From contig CAMZMU010000052.1 in assembly GCA_947311845.1 (NCBI GenBank), positions 140,135,733 to 140,199,732 of the forward strand: a DNA stretch of 64,000 nucleotides. The letters are read 5' to 3'. The DNA comes from Poa pratensis. Taxonomy: Eukaryota; Streptophyta; Magnoliopsida; Poales; Poaceae. The position numbers and the translations under genes are program-made. Numbering within the stretch: the first letter of the stretch is position 1; each line of letters starts with the position of its first letter. Under the pieces are notes generated by a model. That model ran no database searches. It had not been told where the DNA came from and saw only the letters and a list, made by a program, of their open reading frames with translations. This document shows, one piece after another, positions 21,081 to 33,974 of this stretch.

Positions 21081-23380
21081 ACAGTGGAAGTAAGAACAAA
21101 GAGAAATAAGTTGAGAGTATAAATATGCAAAGATATTGATGAACATTACCCGGTATTGACTGTAAAGTCCCGGGGGAGATCGTTGCTAGAGCCTGAAGAA
21201 GCTGTTAGAGAATATGACTTAGCGATTCGGAATTGGCTGGCTAATGGATAACTTTCAGATGGATGTTCTTGAGGTTCAATGTTAGAAAGAGGAGAAGTAC
21301 CAGGACGACGTGGAGAGGAAATGTATGGAATTCCCGAGTGAAGGGGATCTTCTCCCGGAGAGGTCCGGGTGGCGCGTCTCTTGGTAGAAGGTTCAGTTTA
21401 TTTCTGTGAAGATTTTTGCATAGCAAGAAAAGAGTAGGATTGGGTGGTCATGCGAGAATATGGCACCTTAGCACAAATGGATTGTGCTTTCCTTTTGCCC
21501 GAGGCAGCGGACTCAGTTTCTTCAGTGTTGCATCCGGGTGATGGGGTGGCGACCTTTTCAGTCGGTTTTTGTATCATAAAAGTTGCATCAGTTGAGAGTG
21601 TTGATGGAGTATCTTTCTCGATCAAGCTTATGAAGAAATGGCCGAGGGAATCGAGTTTACCTTCTTCTTCTTCTTCACTTGAGGCTGTGGCCACCTCATC
21701 ATCATCATCATTTTCATCTGCCTCAGGAGTGACACGGGGAGTTTCAACTTTCAACCAGTCGTCAGTGTCCTGAAGAAAAGCAAAGTTACATGTTAAGAGT
21801 AGATGAAGAAAACACGAGTGAAAGTTACCTATGAGTCGGAACTTACTAGTGGTGCCGGGTTAGTCTTGCTAAAAGGCAAGAGGTCGGTATCCTTGATGAC
21901 TTCAACTTTTTCAGCTAGAAGGGCCTTGATGGCCTTGTTCAGAGCAGTGTTCGGTTGGGGTACGCTTTCTCCGATTAACGGAGAGAATCAGTCAGATGAC
22001 CCGAGTAATCACAAAGAAGTTTTTTGCGAATACTGTTGGGCTAGATTCGCCAGCCCATCCAGGTCTTGATCAGGTCAGTCCCACGAAGGCCATGAGTGAC
22101 TAAGACAGCAATTTTGCGAAGGAGAGGTTGGATTGCTTCTCTCTCGGCTTCCGATGCGTAAGAGTTCATGTTTCTATTTAAAATAAGAGGATCGATAGAA
22201 TAACCCAAGAGACCGTGCTCGCCAGGTGGAGAAGTGTCCTTGCAGTAAAAGGACTTTTGCCAATGCTTCACATGAGTGTGAAGTTGGAGAGATAGCATAT
22301 CAGAACATTTGCGGCGCTGGATGGAAACGCCACCGCAAACAAGAAGGGGCCCTCCTTGTGCTCACAGCTCTAAAAACAAAGGCAAGCTAGGATGAATTCT
22401 CAGATAAGATTCACAAAGAACTATGAAGTTACTCATGTTCAAAATCGAATTGGGACCCAGATCAAAGACTCGGAGTTTGTAAAAGTTAAGGAGTTCTCTG
22501 AAAAAGGATGACCCAGTGGACGGAAACCCCGGGTGACATGCTCCAGGAAGACGATGACTTCACCTTGTCTGGGGGTGGGCCGAGTCTCCTCTTCAGCTCC
22601 TCTCCACCCGATCTCCGACTGAAGGGGCAGGACCCCATGGACTTGGCCAAGTTGGCCGAGATTCCTGAGCTAGGCCACATCTTCTTCTTCCTCGGCACCG
22701 GCGTGGTGGAGCCATCGCCGGCCTTGCCCTTGAACAGCCATGGATCTAAGATTTGGAAAATGCAAGAAAATGAGATTCAAAATAGAAGCAAGGAACAATG
22801 GAGAAAGAACTCAAGAAACATAGATGAGGAGTAACTTACCGAGCTCCGGCGATGAGTGGATGCGGTGCAGTTGCTCCGGCGACTGGCGGTGGTGCCGTGA
22901 GCTCAGAGGAACCCTAACCCTAGAAGAGGAGAGAGAATGGCTCAAGGAGGAAGACGAAGTGACGGCGAATGGGGAAAGTGAATTCACTTTTCACCGCGGC
23001 CCATTATTTATAGCCCGAGGGGAACCCTAGATATGGAGCGGTAAAATCGAGGCGATAAGATTCCTTTGACTCTGGGTCCAGGACACGAGGGAATGTGTCA
23101 CAGAATGTCTCCTGGTCATTGACCAGAGAGAATTAAGTGCAGAACAAAATCGAGTCAGTAAAAGCTTTGGGACAAAGGAAAAGCCGGGTTATAAATGAAC
23201 CGCCAAAAGGAGGTGGTCTGATAACATAACCTGGCCACTTACTATTTATAATGTTTGTTTTGTTTTTAGTAGTTTAACCTGGATAATCCCATCAACAGCT
23301 ACCCTCGAGTAATCAGATCAAGATCAAGATTATCAAGTGAAGCAACCAATGAGCTTATTCAAGTCAAACTTAGGGACTAA

Positions 23381-23895
23381 TGTTGGGGGGATAATAACCC
23401 GGTATACTCATGACCAAGGAAGAATCACTCGGTTGGCTAAAGGCCTGGCCCGTGTTATGCTTACAAGACATGGTCCGGGTTATAGTTGGGCCGATACGCT
23501 TGACATGACTCGGCCACAGAAGGAAGGACCTAGAAGAACTGGAGTCTGAGTGAAGGAAGGAACTGGGTGACTTGGAGGCTACGGAAGGTCGAGAAGAATC
23601 TAGAGTAGGAATCCGAGCTCGTGTATAACTCGGTCTTTACCTGTACGTCCAGGAGACCCGGCAACTATATAAGCGGACTCCCAGGACATAGATAGACAAG
23701 CAATCCTAGATCGATATCACCGCTTTCAAGCAAAACCCTTGTAACATGTCTCGTAACCCGGCTCTGTTGTCGTAGCCGAGTTATCGAGACCTCGAGATCA
23801 ATAACAGCAAAGCAGGAAGTAGGTCTTTATCTCCAACTAGATGACCGATTGCGCCCCTGGCGCAGGTGCCGAAAGCATAACTGTAGTGTAGGCTT
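23381..23895 (+). repeat. 3' LTR of the outer Gypsy element
   Basis: Begins TGTTGGGGGGATAATAACCC after a purine-rich tract TTAGGGACTAA. It contains a TATA-like CTATATAAGC near 23666. The right end is uncertain because the 5' LTR is missing; 23895 is an estimate. Confidence 0.55.
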
Positions 23896-25190
23896 AAGTT
23901 TTATATATTTTGCATATATTAGTGTGTGTGTTTGAAATGCACGTAGCCTTCATGCGGCTACCATCAATAATTTATGAAGCCATATGAGTTTTAAATTTAT
24001 TTGTGTTTGACTAACCTTTGTGGTAATCAAAATTTATATTTGTATTACGTCTTCAACCGGAGAAATTGTTTAATTGTATTGCAGATGAACGTGCATGTTT
24101 CGATGGTAGTGGATTTAATTCAGACAATATATAAACTTGTTTCTATGGTTATGATTGGATTCCAGGTGAGCATGCATATTTCTATTGCAGATGAACATCC
24201 TCTATTTATGATCCATATTATTTCCAGCCTGTGTTTTGAATTTATTTTTGTATGACTAATCTATTTAAGAACCTCGTTCCGCCTATGGCGCAAAATGTCG
24301 GAACCAAGACGATATCATAGCCATATTTTATGTTGGAGAAAACTTGGATGTTGTATTTGTAAATGAAAAAATTGATGGAAAGTAGGCACATAGATAGATG
24401 TAAGTTGAAAGAGTAATGCTCTTAGTATCCTGGTCTTGCCTTGGACGAGCAACAGTGGAAACAAGAACGAAAGACATGTAAAATTCAAGAGAACGCGAGA
24501 GAATAGACCAGAATAACTTTCATTTGTCAGATTAGTGCAAGCAGATAATTTTAAGATGTCATTGTCGCTCCATACACGAAAAGAATGGCATCTATGCACG
24601 CAAGAAACAGAGATCGCTCCTACCATCTTGTTCTATTTTGTCATTGGTATGTTCATTCTGATGTAAAATGTGATTGATGGCCTAATTGATTTTATCTACT
24701 CCGCTCTTGGTGGTTGAATACTTTGGAGTGAATGCCTGCCTACTGAACCTGATATGCAATAATTGTATTGTTACAATATAAAGTTAGGTTTTCTTAAGAT
24801 CAAAATATAAAGTTACGTTGATATGCAGTACTTGCCTCAGAATCTGACCATCCAATCGATGTTGATCCAAACAACGATCACTAAAACCACACATGTCAAT
24901 CACAGAATCCAAAATCATGATATCGATAACTATACATGGTCTTTATATTTATTTGTAAACAATTGCTTTTCCTTGTCAGCACACTGTAATATCTCATGGC
25001 ATCTACGATAATGGATATTTGACCTTTTTTGGAAAGCCATTGAGTTTGCTTCCTTGTGTACAACAATTGTGTTTACTTCCTTGCCTACAATCAGAGAATT
25101 TCAAATTGCTAAAATCCTGGAAAGCGACCTACAGCTGGCTTGCCCACGGCGCCGTCATCCCCGATAATGGATAGAGTTCTGCCGTCCCCG
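23896..25190. other. Unassigned sequence
   Basis: AT-rich, no gene recognised. Near 24281-24293 a small hairpin (CGCCTATGGCG) lies in a context resembling Helitron 3' ends on the minus strand, but the CTRR end is not clean, so I do not call it. Confidence 0.35.
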
Positions 25191-25575
25191 TCATATTCGT
25201 CCCTTCCAGCAAGCCGGTGGTGGCTCCGCAAGGCAGTGACTACGGGTCCTGTAAAGAATGCTGAAACTGCATGTCAGGACTGAGGCGCGGCTGCCTGAAT
25301 TCGGGAGGCCGGCATGCATGGGGCTGTTGCAGGTTGCCGATGGCGGCGGTGGGTGGACCAAAGAGTCTGGGGCGGACGTCAGCGTTGGCGGGAGCTCGAG
25401 CCGTCGGGCCAACAGGTACTCGTCGTCTATGCCCACTCCCCCAGGGTCAAAACCGAAGAGGGTACTCTTGCGCGGCCACGGCATTCGGTCACGAGCAGCA
25501 ACGGACAGTGCAGCAGGGCCGGTGCCTCACGGCCGCCATTGCTCTCTTCTTAGCTTCACGCGACTCCTAAAGTAA
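25191..25575. other. GC-rich island with overlapping open frames on both strands
   Basis: The composition jumps to GC-rich between about 25130 and 25560. Frames of 97 codons (minus, 25484-25191) and 105 codons (plus, 25258-25575) overlap. Neither has a domain I know. It could be a captured first exon. I cannot choose a strand. Confidence 0.3.
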
Positions 25576-26940
25576 GAATAAAACTCATTAGCAAAAAACC
25601 ACCAGAGACAAATAACAATGTATTAGTCTTATAAGATCTTCTAGTTCAGATTAAAAAAGCAAGAGATAGTCATTAGCGAGTCTTAAGAGTTAAGACCATG
25701 ATTCAGATAAAAAAGCTAGAGATTCCAGTAGAGCTAATAGATAAATTAATAGTGACACCCTATATGAACCACAAAATGTGTCTTAATATTCAGTACATAA
25801 ACAGTAACACTCTAAATCTGCAGCAACTGAATATTAAAAATAGTGGCGGTATTTTGTATTGCAGTGGTAACCATTTAAATAGTCATCTCAAATGAAATCA
25901 TTTGCTGATAGGTGAGCACCTGACATTGTAAATTTGTAATTGAGCATGAATTGTGTGGATGATATCATAAAGAGAAAGTAGCAACCAAAGTGGTGTGCAA
26001 GGAACCATTATTTATATTTCGACGTGAATTGTGCAAGGAACCATGGTAGTATGACCCTTTCTTTGACAAGAAAACTGCATTACACTAAAACATCCCACCT
26101 TATATTTTCAGTGTCATTGTGCCTGCTCAAGGAGGTAGAAACCATGAAGCCACTATCTTCAGTTCCTTCTTTTGACCAAGCCACATCTGGCCGTGTTTGC
26201 AAAGCACATCTGCACGGCAAGAAAACACAGCTGATCATATAAAGAAATTAGGAAAGGACCACCATAAATGGAATGTACTAAGAAAATAGAAAACGAAAAG
26301 AAAATCCCTTTGCATACACTTTTCTTATTATGTCCATAATAAATGTAGCATTGCAAAAATCAAACCTAAAGTTGTCTATTTGATTATTTGTAGAATGGAA
26401 ACACTACTTCAGTTATATAGTTTTCATGGGCTTCTTTTAAATGTCTGGAAGCATAGATACAAAATATTTTCATGCACGACCTGAAGGTACAAAGAACTTA
26501 AACAAGCAAGAACGGAGTGGGTAGTGACCAGAAGACACAAAAAAGTGGAAACATTTCTTCAGTTATATAGCTTCCATTGGCTTCTTTTAAATGTAAAAAA
26601 TCAAAGTTACTACCGGATCAATCATCGGTATTTGGAAAATCCAGATCTATAGCATTTGAATGACCAGTATTTCACAACTGAGATACATCTCACACTGGAA
26701 GCATAGAAATGTAGTCCTGTCACTACAAATTGACCACACATAACATTCCGCAAAGATAACACCCATTCTGATATAAATGGATCAACAAATCAAATCTCAA
26801 CATCCGTTGACTTCACACCATGTTTGTACTTATTCTTGAGCAGATGCATCATGCTTGTATACATGTGTCACTACTCATACAGAACAAAGCAAATAAAACA
26901 AACACAAAACAAAGGAAAACAATGCAGAACAAGAGAGTAC
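25576..26940. other. Unassigned sequence with one copy of a diverged direct repeat
   Basis: AT-rich with intron-like character. The block GCATTACACTAAAACATCCC at about 26080, followed by CACCTTA and GTTCCTTCTTTT, recurs at about 28107 with an internal deletion. Otherwise nothing recognised. Confidence 0.4.
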
Positions 26941-27020
26941 CCGTAGAACTGGTAGACGCTGGCGAGCGCAGCGGTGGTATTCCCTGTGGCAGGCAGGCCG
27001 TAAAACAGCATGTGCGGCAC
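26941..27020 (-). pseudogene. Exon fragment of a replication factor C subunit (RFC2/4-like)
   Basis: Read on the minus strand, an 80-base exon is flanked by a good acceptor (CTTGTAG before 27020) and donor (GTACTC after 26941). It encodes PHMLFYGLPATGNTTAALAS and a few more residues. RFC small subunits have PHMLFYGPPGTGKTTTALA here, the Walker A loop of the clamp-loader ATPase. In this copy the Lys of GKT is Asn and the preceding Gly is Ala, so ATP binding would be lost. I see no convincing flanking RFC exons, so this is a single captured or decayed exon. Confidence 0.7.
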
Positions 27021-30000
27021 CTACAAGGGACCAGACCCAAATAAGAAATCTTCCTCCATGACCATAACATAAAAAAACAAATGGAGAGATAGAATTAGAG
27101 CCTAATAGAACAATATACCTTTTGAAACCTAATGTTAGCTAAAATACATCTCTACATGGAAATAACAGCCTGCAAGTATGTAATGGAGCAATATAAATGT
27201 ATTTCCTCTCCTCGAGAAACATTTTCAGCAATAACAATCAAAAGTGAAAATACAATCCTACATTGTGCTTTCCGTAAGAGTGCAGCTCAGTTTCAGTTCA
27301 GCCAGCAAACACTAAAAAGTAGCTACTCCCCAAAACTGAATCATGTAATTATCCTTATGCAATGCAGGCCACAGAGCAGAGGAAGCTCTGTTCTTAACGA
27401 GAAAACACAAAACCAGGATTGTGATCACAAAAGCAGAGGCACTGATCAGCATATGAACCCAGAGTCCCAGACCCATCTCACAGTAAATGGCCAGGGTATT
27501 AACTACGGCTATGTAAACCACTCAAATATCTAGGGATCAATCAACAATACACAAAATCAGGCTGCGAACGAAGAAACCCGAAACACTCAAATAAAGAGTT
27601 GTCAGATATAGAAGTGGATACTAAATTTAATATGGAGAGTTCGTTGTATAAGCAAACCTAGATAGAAAGCAAATGAAAGGCCATGATCAATATATAAGGA
27701 GAGCAGAAATAATATAGCATTGAGAAGAATAGACATGCCAAACTGTAAAACTATGAAGCATGGCAAAAAAAAGGAGGTTACTCTATTTGAACTTGGTAGA
27801 GAAAAGACAAAGGAATACATGGAACAATGAAACTAAGATGAAAAACAAACCTTGCTTGGCTGCTATAGCAGTTTCATTCGTCTAGTCTCTCGGATCTCTT
27901 TTCTAAATTCATTTATCTCCTATTAAAGAAAAATGTGTAGATTTAAGATGAATGTGCAATTACTCAAATCAAAAGGATACATCAGTCTCATGCCAGCGTT
28001 TTTACATCAGGAACAAAGCCGATTGCACTTAATCACTTAATGTACTACATAAGAGGAAGTTCTGTAACAATATAAAAATATCCAAGCTCATGCCAGCGTC
28101 TTGACAACAAAAGTGCATTACACTAATACATCCCACCTTATAACCACCTTATTCGGTTCCTTCTTTTCTGCACCTTGTCGAGAAGGTAAAACTGCAACAA
28201 AATAAATGTACACATGAATGATAGGCTAAAATTCCTCCTTTTGTAGATCAATACAACAAAGAAAACAATCAGTAAAGGTCGGTGTCCTAACAAGTAGTGG
28301 GTAAGGCTGCTACAGATGGAAGAATGTTTCCTTTTGCTATCATCATATCACTCTGATTTAATCATGCTATGGACTAACACTGATAGTAAGGCCATTTGCT
28401 TAATCAAAACCTCAAAAGTAACATATTGAGATATTTAATCTGAAACAGTTTCTAATTCAAATGGATCACTTCTGAAACAGTTTCTAATTCAAATGTTGCT
28501 CGTGGACTAACACAGTAGTCCGCACATGATCTTGTAGCATCTCCAGCCACCTTTCTCATCTCATGGATGCATTTGAACAGAACCAGTTCTGTGACAAAAC
28601 AATTATGAAATTCTATCAGGTTGTACAGCTGTGAAAAAACAAATGTACCATATGATAGAATTGTTCCTGAGGCATTACCTCCCAAATACAACAAGTTGGT
28701 GCCCCGATTTGTCAACAGACAAATTCAAAATGTGTGTCTTGGCCTACCATCTCCCACCTGAAAACACCAAAAAGAAATGATTTTAATCTTCAGTTCTACA
28801 TGTTCTGCAAAATATAAAGTAGAGCATCCACAGTAACATAAGAACATGGCATGCACAAAATGGTAGAATACTTCTCTCTAAAAATAAATCATCTGCCCCG
28901 TCTCATGAATTCTTCATAGTAGGAAACCATCAAACATGCAACTAAACATTGATGGCAGGGAGGAAAAACTTAATATTCTCACTGTGCATACTAACTTTTT
29001 TCACATTGCTGGAATCCAAGCACAATAACATCAGGAATAAATCTACTTCTCTTTTTACTGCACGAAATAAATCATAAATCTAAAGGGTATCTGCATACAA
29101 CTCGATTCAGAGAGGTAATATAATGTACATGCAAGTCATCGTTGACTGTAGGTATGTTTAAGAAAAAAAGAAAGCTATCGGGTAGAATGAATATCAGTAT
29201 ATTACATAGATTATTCTTCCCTGGTTGTCTTTTCATCAAACACCCCGTAGGCATAAACCAAAAACAAGCAGAAAAAACAAACATGAAAGATTATGGTGAC
29301 AAACAAAGATGAGAGAGAGGAGTCAAATCAGTAAGAACAATAGCACACCTTAATTAGTCCAAGCCCCAAGCATTTCCAAAACCGCTTGAAGAAAGGACAT
29401 AGCCAAACACACATGCCATGGGTACAACCAACCTCGTGCAAACTCAAATCCCTTGTATCTCTCTTCCTGATCAATTATACAACAACCATATATTACTCCT
29501 GATGCATGAATGGTTTCAGGTTACCAAGAGCACAAAAGTACCCAAAAGCTGGGACTTCATGAACATTGATTAAAATAAAATGGATGAAAGAATCATCAAA
29601 CAAACCTGAAGTGTTTCTTGAAGCAAGAGCACCTTCCGCGGATGTGTAACCTCGGGTCCCCTATCAAAGAAACCAGCAGCGACTCTCAATAAAACTTTGC
29701 GTCCAAATAGCAAGAGGGTTGGCCATAGAAATCATCTTCCTATGATTAGGAACCTCTTGAATTTCTTTCTCTGATGAAGTGTCGTTTGTAGGGCACCATG
29801 AGAAGTTTCTAAAATACAGGGCATTGAATCAAACTCATGTTGAAAACCAGGAAAATACAGAAACACCCTCGGGTGGCTACGAATATAACAGCAGCCAATA
29901 CCGAGAGTTGCACATAAGAAATAATTACAAGTCACTCAAATCAATTTAAGGACCAGATGTACATGCTCTATTTCTATAGTTTGGTTGTTACTAATTTGAA

Positions 30001-31322
30001 ATAAACTGAAAACAATTCAAGACCAGATAAGCATGCTATATTTCGTGTAAAGTTCAATTAGCAGCTATGCCCTTGCCGCTAGGTTCGAATGAAGCACTCA
30101 TACTCAACAGGACCTTTTCAATTATCTGTCATTTCTACTGGGAACAAACTATGATCCACAATTTCAACTATTGAAAAGCACAAAATGTTTATGTTGCCAT
30201 ACCTGAAATATGTACACGGAAATTGCTGAACAAGAATTAATAGCTACATCCTGATTTTCCAGAGTCTGCAGCAGATCATTGGCTATACAGTGGGGCGTCG
30301 GCAGCTCCATGGCCGGTCCAAGCTGAACCGCCTCCTAGTTGCCATCCGCTGCTCCCAAAAGTCCCAAGCTGACCATTTGGTCCACAATGCACCTGACAGC
30401 AAACATGTATCAACATGAAGGATCTGAACAGAAGTGAATCATTAGCAGTTCATGTTGATATCTTGAAAGGGCCAAACTATTTGCTGATAATTAATCAGTG
30501 CCACACACACCATAATTAACCTTTGAAGATAAGAAAGCATGCTACAACAACATCAAGCACACATGTATGATGCCTACAAACTAGAAAAAAAAGAATCAGA
30601 CATGAGAACCTAATGGAACTTACATAATTTGGAAGGTTTAATGAGCAAATTAACATGCAGTAAATGAGTTAAAGCACACACAAATTCAGTACATGAGTAC
30701 AATACTTAATCCCCACCAAGAATACTTAATCCCCACCAACAAAAGATCATAGCAACCTTAATAGGAACCGTGGCTGCTGTAGACTCCATGGCTGCTCTTC
30801 TTCTATGCACGATAGATGCTGCTCTTCTATACATGCTCCTCTCCTATTTGTCTCTTCCTCCCAGGCACGGAATTCACAAGCATGGAGTCTCCTGGACACC
30901 CAAACCCTAGATGCAAAACTAAAATTAAAATAGGGAGGGAGTGAATCAGATGCAGAATCGGGCCATCCATATGGAAGAACAGAGAAGACATGGAGGTGAA
31001 GCACAAACAGGAACTACCTCGGGGTTGTGGTCGCCGGCGTTGGCTCTCCCCGTGCGCGGACGCCTCCCCTGCGTCCTCTTGGCCCGCGCAGCCGCTGCTG
31101 CTCTGCTCCTTCTCCTCTCACGACCCATGTCGTCCTCCTCTCTGCCAGGTCCGTCAACCTTGCTGCCGCCGCCGCCCGCTGCCGCCCCGCCGCTCTCTGC
31201 CGCCGCCGCCGACAATCGCGTCCCCGCATGGGCACATCTTGCTGCAGCCACCGGGGAGCCGCCTCGTGGACGACGCTCCGAGCTCGGCCACGTCCTCGCA
31301 CGTGCTCGCCTTGCTGCATCAG
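27021..31322. other. Unassigned sequence with exon-like pieces on the minus strand
   Basis: Several short minus-strand pieces have splice-like borders (about 28500-28670, 29345-29460, 29620-29665, 30300-30395) but encode nothing I recognise. They may be exons of a decayed or non-coding transcript that starts in the GC-rich zone near 31.5 kb. The rest is AT-rich and intron-like. Confidence 0.35.
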
Positions 31323-31475
31323 CTAGCCGCCGCTTGTGTCGCCGGCGTTGTCGGCTGCCTGCCCTATACTCCGATGAGGGCGACCTCCTGCCGCCGCCGC
31401 AGGCGGACGACCGACAGATGAGCAAGCCCATGTGCGATGAGCTGGAGGCGAAGAGGAGAAGGAGGAGCAGGCCAT
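31323..31475 (-). CDS. Possible short first exon, GC-rich, unknown protein
   Basis: An ATG at 31475 on the minus strand opens a 50-codon frame in a GC-rich stretch (30980-31640). It is preceded by CT-rich, leader-like sequence (GGTAAACCCTAG near 31553). The product begins MACSSFSSSPPAHRTW and has no domain. An alternative minus-strand frame from 31431 to 30946 is also open (161 codons, Arg/Ala-rich), as are plus-strand frames, which is typical of GC-rich DNA. I cannot tell which is used. Confidence 0.22.
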   Translation of the reverse strand: MACSSFSSSPPAHRTWACSSVGRPPAAAAGGRPHRSIGQAADNAGDTSGG

Positions 31476-33207
31476 GGCGGCGGCGCGGGAAAGAGAGGAG
31501 AGGAGAAGGAGGGCGCTGGCCCGAGGCGTGAATGGGGATTGGGGGCTAGGGTTTACCCTCCTCGGGTGGATTGGGTGCTCGCAGCGCGCTGGCCCAAGCG
31601 TTGAAAAAGATAGGGCGACACGGACGATGTGCTGCACCTGGGCCCGACCAGCTGATTACCCCACATGTCATCGACCTTGCGTGTGTGGGAGCTGGTAAAA
31701 AACGAAAAAAATGAAGATCCAACGGCCAGGGTTCAATGGATGGTGGAAATGGACGGCCATGATAGTGTGCCTGGGATGGATTTGTTGGGCTGTGGACACT
31801 CCATACTCATGTTGGACATTTATAAGGTAAATGGAGAGGTTGAACCTGGGTAAACCCTTTTCCCCGCGAGCGTGACAATCTCCTAAAGGACTAGAGCGCC
31901 TTGCCCCAACAATCAAGTTACCCTATGGTAACATCTGCCATGATAACCCTACGACAACTCGTCTGTCACTTCGATGACGCCAACAACACCTCAGACATGC
32001 CCCCACCATATAGTTTCTCCACCTTGCCACATGACAAAGTCACCGGAGATCGGCCATGCTGATGCGCCGCCCCTTGATCTGAACTCCACACTTGGGGTCG
32101 GCGACTCACCAGTGATGCAAAGCCAGTCACAAGTGTTCTCTGCAATGAAACTTCCGGTCAAAAGAGATGACAATTTATCCAATCGGAGCGGAACACGTTT
32201 TGTGGTGCGTAGTAGCGCATCAAGGGTCGGCATGTGAGTGGTGTCAGCGTTAACGACATGGTGTTTCAATATTTGGCTTGATTCAAGTAAGAAGATGGGG
32301 GTAAACCATTTACCTTGAGTCATCACATGACCAAGATCAAATAATGTCTCAAAGGGCAAGATCTCTATTCGTTACTACAAAAGATGACGGCATAGAGTCA
32401 TCCCGGGGTCACAAAGGTGCCAACGATTCATAAAGTAATCAAAAGGATCGTAAATGGCACATAGTTCATCCAAACCCACAATATGGTGTGACAAATATTG
32501 AGTGATCAAACATCTCGATATCATCTTATGCTTCTTTACAAATCAAGCCCTAACCATTGGGTCCATAAGGGTAAGGTCGACCGTCATGATCTGGATCTCT
32601 TTTGGTGAACATGTTGATCTCTAATTTCTTGTGCATTATTAGATTTATTTTCTTGGCTCTTGACGACATTGATCTAATCAAATTTTGAGCTTTTCGTTTA
32701 CTTCAACGTAGTTTTTGATGTGTTCTTCTTTCCTCCGACTTCTCCGTCGTTCTCTCCTCTCACTTGACACTTCCCTAACGGTTATCAAATGTTCAACGTC
32801 TCTTGCAATATGAGATACGAAGCCTCACACTTCCTATCTAATTTGGATTTAGCCCTTGCTCCCGGCTGAACCGCACGAGTGTTTTCACTTGGGGTGGCCG
32901 CATCAAGGTTGATTATCTATGCCGCGACGCATTAATTGAATTGCCAAAAGTAGTGTTTTAGTTGAATCATTTGCATCTATATATATGAAAAAATGACCAC
33001 AATGGTGAAACTAGAAAAATGGACATGCTAGGACCAAATGGAGCCTTGGAGGACATCGTTGGATGACATGGCCTGGTTCGACCGGACAACTTCCCGCGAC
33101 GTCCCCAAACGAATCGAAACAAGCTTTGCAAGGGACTCTGCAATCCACGTCGGCGGCGGGTTAGCGGCGGCTGCCCTGCACAGTTCACGCCATAAAACCT
33201 GCCGGCC
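31476..33207. other. Unassigned sequence
   Basis: GC-rich leader-like sequence up to about 31640, then ordinary intergenic sequence. No gene or repeat family recognised. Confidence 0.35.
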
Positions 33208-33240
33208 CACGCGTGCGGTGGCACCCACACCGCACGCGTG
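33208..33240. repeat. Perfect 13-bp inverted repeat (hairpin)
   Basis: CACGCGTGCGGTG (33208-33220) pairs exactly with CACCGCACGCGTG (33228-33240) across a 7-base loop. There is no CTRR end close by, so I do not call a Helitron terminus. Confidence 0.7.
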
Positions 33241-33974
33241 CACGCGGACATGGCGAACGAAGTGGGTCAGTGGTCACGGAACATGGCACGCACACGTACG
33301 CAGTAGCACTGCACAGCCCACGTACGCCGCGACTAGACTGCAACCATGCAGGAGCTAGATGCTATACTCCTATAGGCCGTCTAGGTGGGTCTATTCTCGC
33401 TGCATCATGAAATCAGCAGGATGGAGGTGACTGACGCCCTTGTTCCCTTGCTCCGACGGCCGGACGGCATGGGCGCCTCCTTGGCCGGCATCCACCTCCG
33501 GTCATGGCAAGCTTGACGATGCGGTCATGCGCGTGGTCTGCGGGGAAGACGCTTGCATGGGCGCCTGGCCCTGGTTCCGAGGAAACAACACGCTCATGGC
33601 CTCATGGGCTGCTGCTGCTGCTGGTTAACGTTTGGTACCTTCCTCCTCCATCTCTTACTGCTCATAGCTTATAATTTGCTGGTCACGTCGATCACATCTC
33701 ATCCTAGCTAACTCCTAATATCGATGCACATGACATGAGCAGCCAATAGAAAATCTAAGATATGATTGGACAGTTTTGATTAAGCCAACATCTACACGGT
33801 TTTTTCTATTTAAAAAAACATCTACACGTTGTTAGACTGGCCTGACATAGTGACATAATTAACTAGTAACATGGTGTGCCAACTAGGTATCTTAATGAGA
33901 TGGCATAGCATTAAATGAGAAAAAGATGATATGGTGGTGCTAACATATCATGTTACCATCACACTGCCGGTTTA
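33241..33974. other. Unassigned sequence
   Basis: A GC-rich part (33241-33630) with short frames and no known product, followed by AT-rich sequence. Nothing else recognised. Confidence 0.35.

Larger units (their letters stand above)
15817..22760 (-). pseudogene. Spliced antisense gene of the Gypsy element (transposase_28-like N-terminus)
   Basis: Open segments on the minus strand lie in order with plausible splice signals. They are 22760-22486 (basic N-terminus, PRKKKMW..); 22440-22041 (matches the grass 'putative gypsy type transposon' PF04195 pattern, including a YCKD segment); 21754-21398 (acidic, Glu-rich); about 17661-17276 (Pro/Glu/Thr-rich, ending at GTATAC); a coiled-coil-like exon near 16651-16550; and 16440-15817 (a block with AYHPRFNPAP and FPQFNDDGTKF, then a Lys/Ala/Pro tail). 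Such antisense genes are found in the 3' part of some plant Gypsy elements, and their function is not established. The element at 17684-21080 sits inside an intron or at its edge. I cannot prove the exon joins. Confidence 0.55.
6515..23895 (+). mobile_element. 5'-truncated Gypsy LTR retrotransposon with two nested insertions
   Basis: The order on the plus strand is RNase H (about 6606-7240), integrase (7256-7768, continued at 14165-14660), a non-coding stretch, a spliced antisense gene (22760-15817) and a 3' LTR (23381 to about 23895). RNase H before integrase is the Gypsy order. Gag, protease, most of the reverse transcriptase and the 5' LTR are absent, and the left boundary near 6515 is an estimate from where RNase H similarity fades. 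Two LTR elements sit inside, at 7769-14164 and 17684-21080. Frameshifts and stops in the coding parts show that the element is dead. Confidence 0.8.

Noticed and set aside
24265..24300. Helitron-like hairpin GCGCCATAGGCG on the minus strand
   Set aside because: The sequence after the hairpin does not give a clean CTRR|T end. It is not strong enough to call, though it lies on the correct side of the RFC fragment.
30946..31637. Long overlapping open frames on both strands in the GC-rich zone
   Set aside because: High GC lowers stop frequency in all frames. The frames are Arg/Ala/Pro-rich and show no domain, so only one short candidate exon was listed, at low confidence.
33208..33240. Hairpin considered as a Helitron or terminator structure
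   Set aside because: No CTRR end follows, and intrinsic terminators do not apply to plant nuclear genes.
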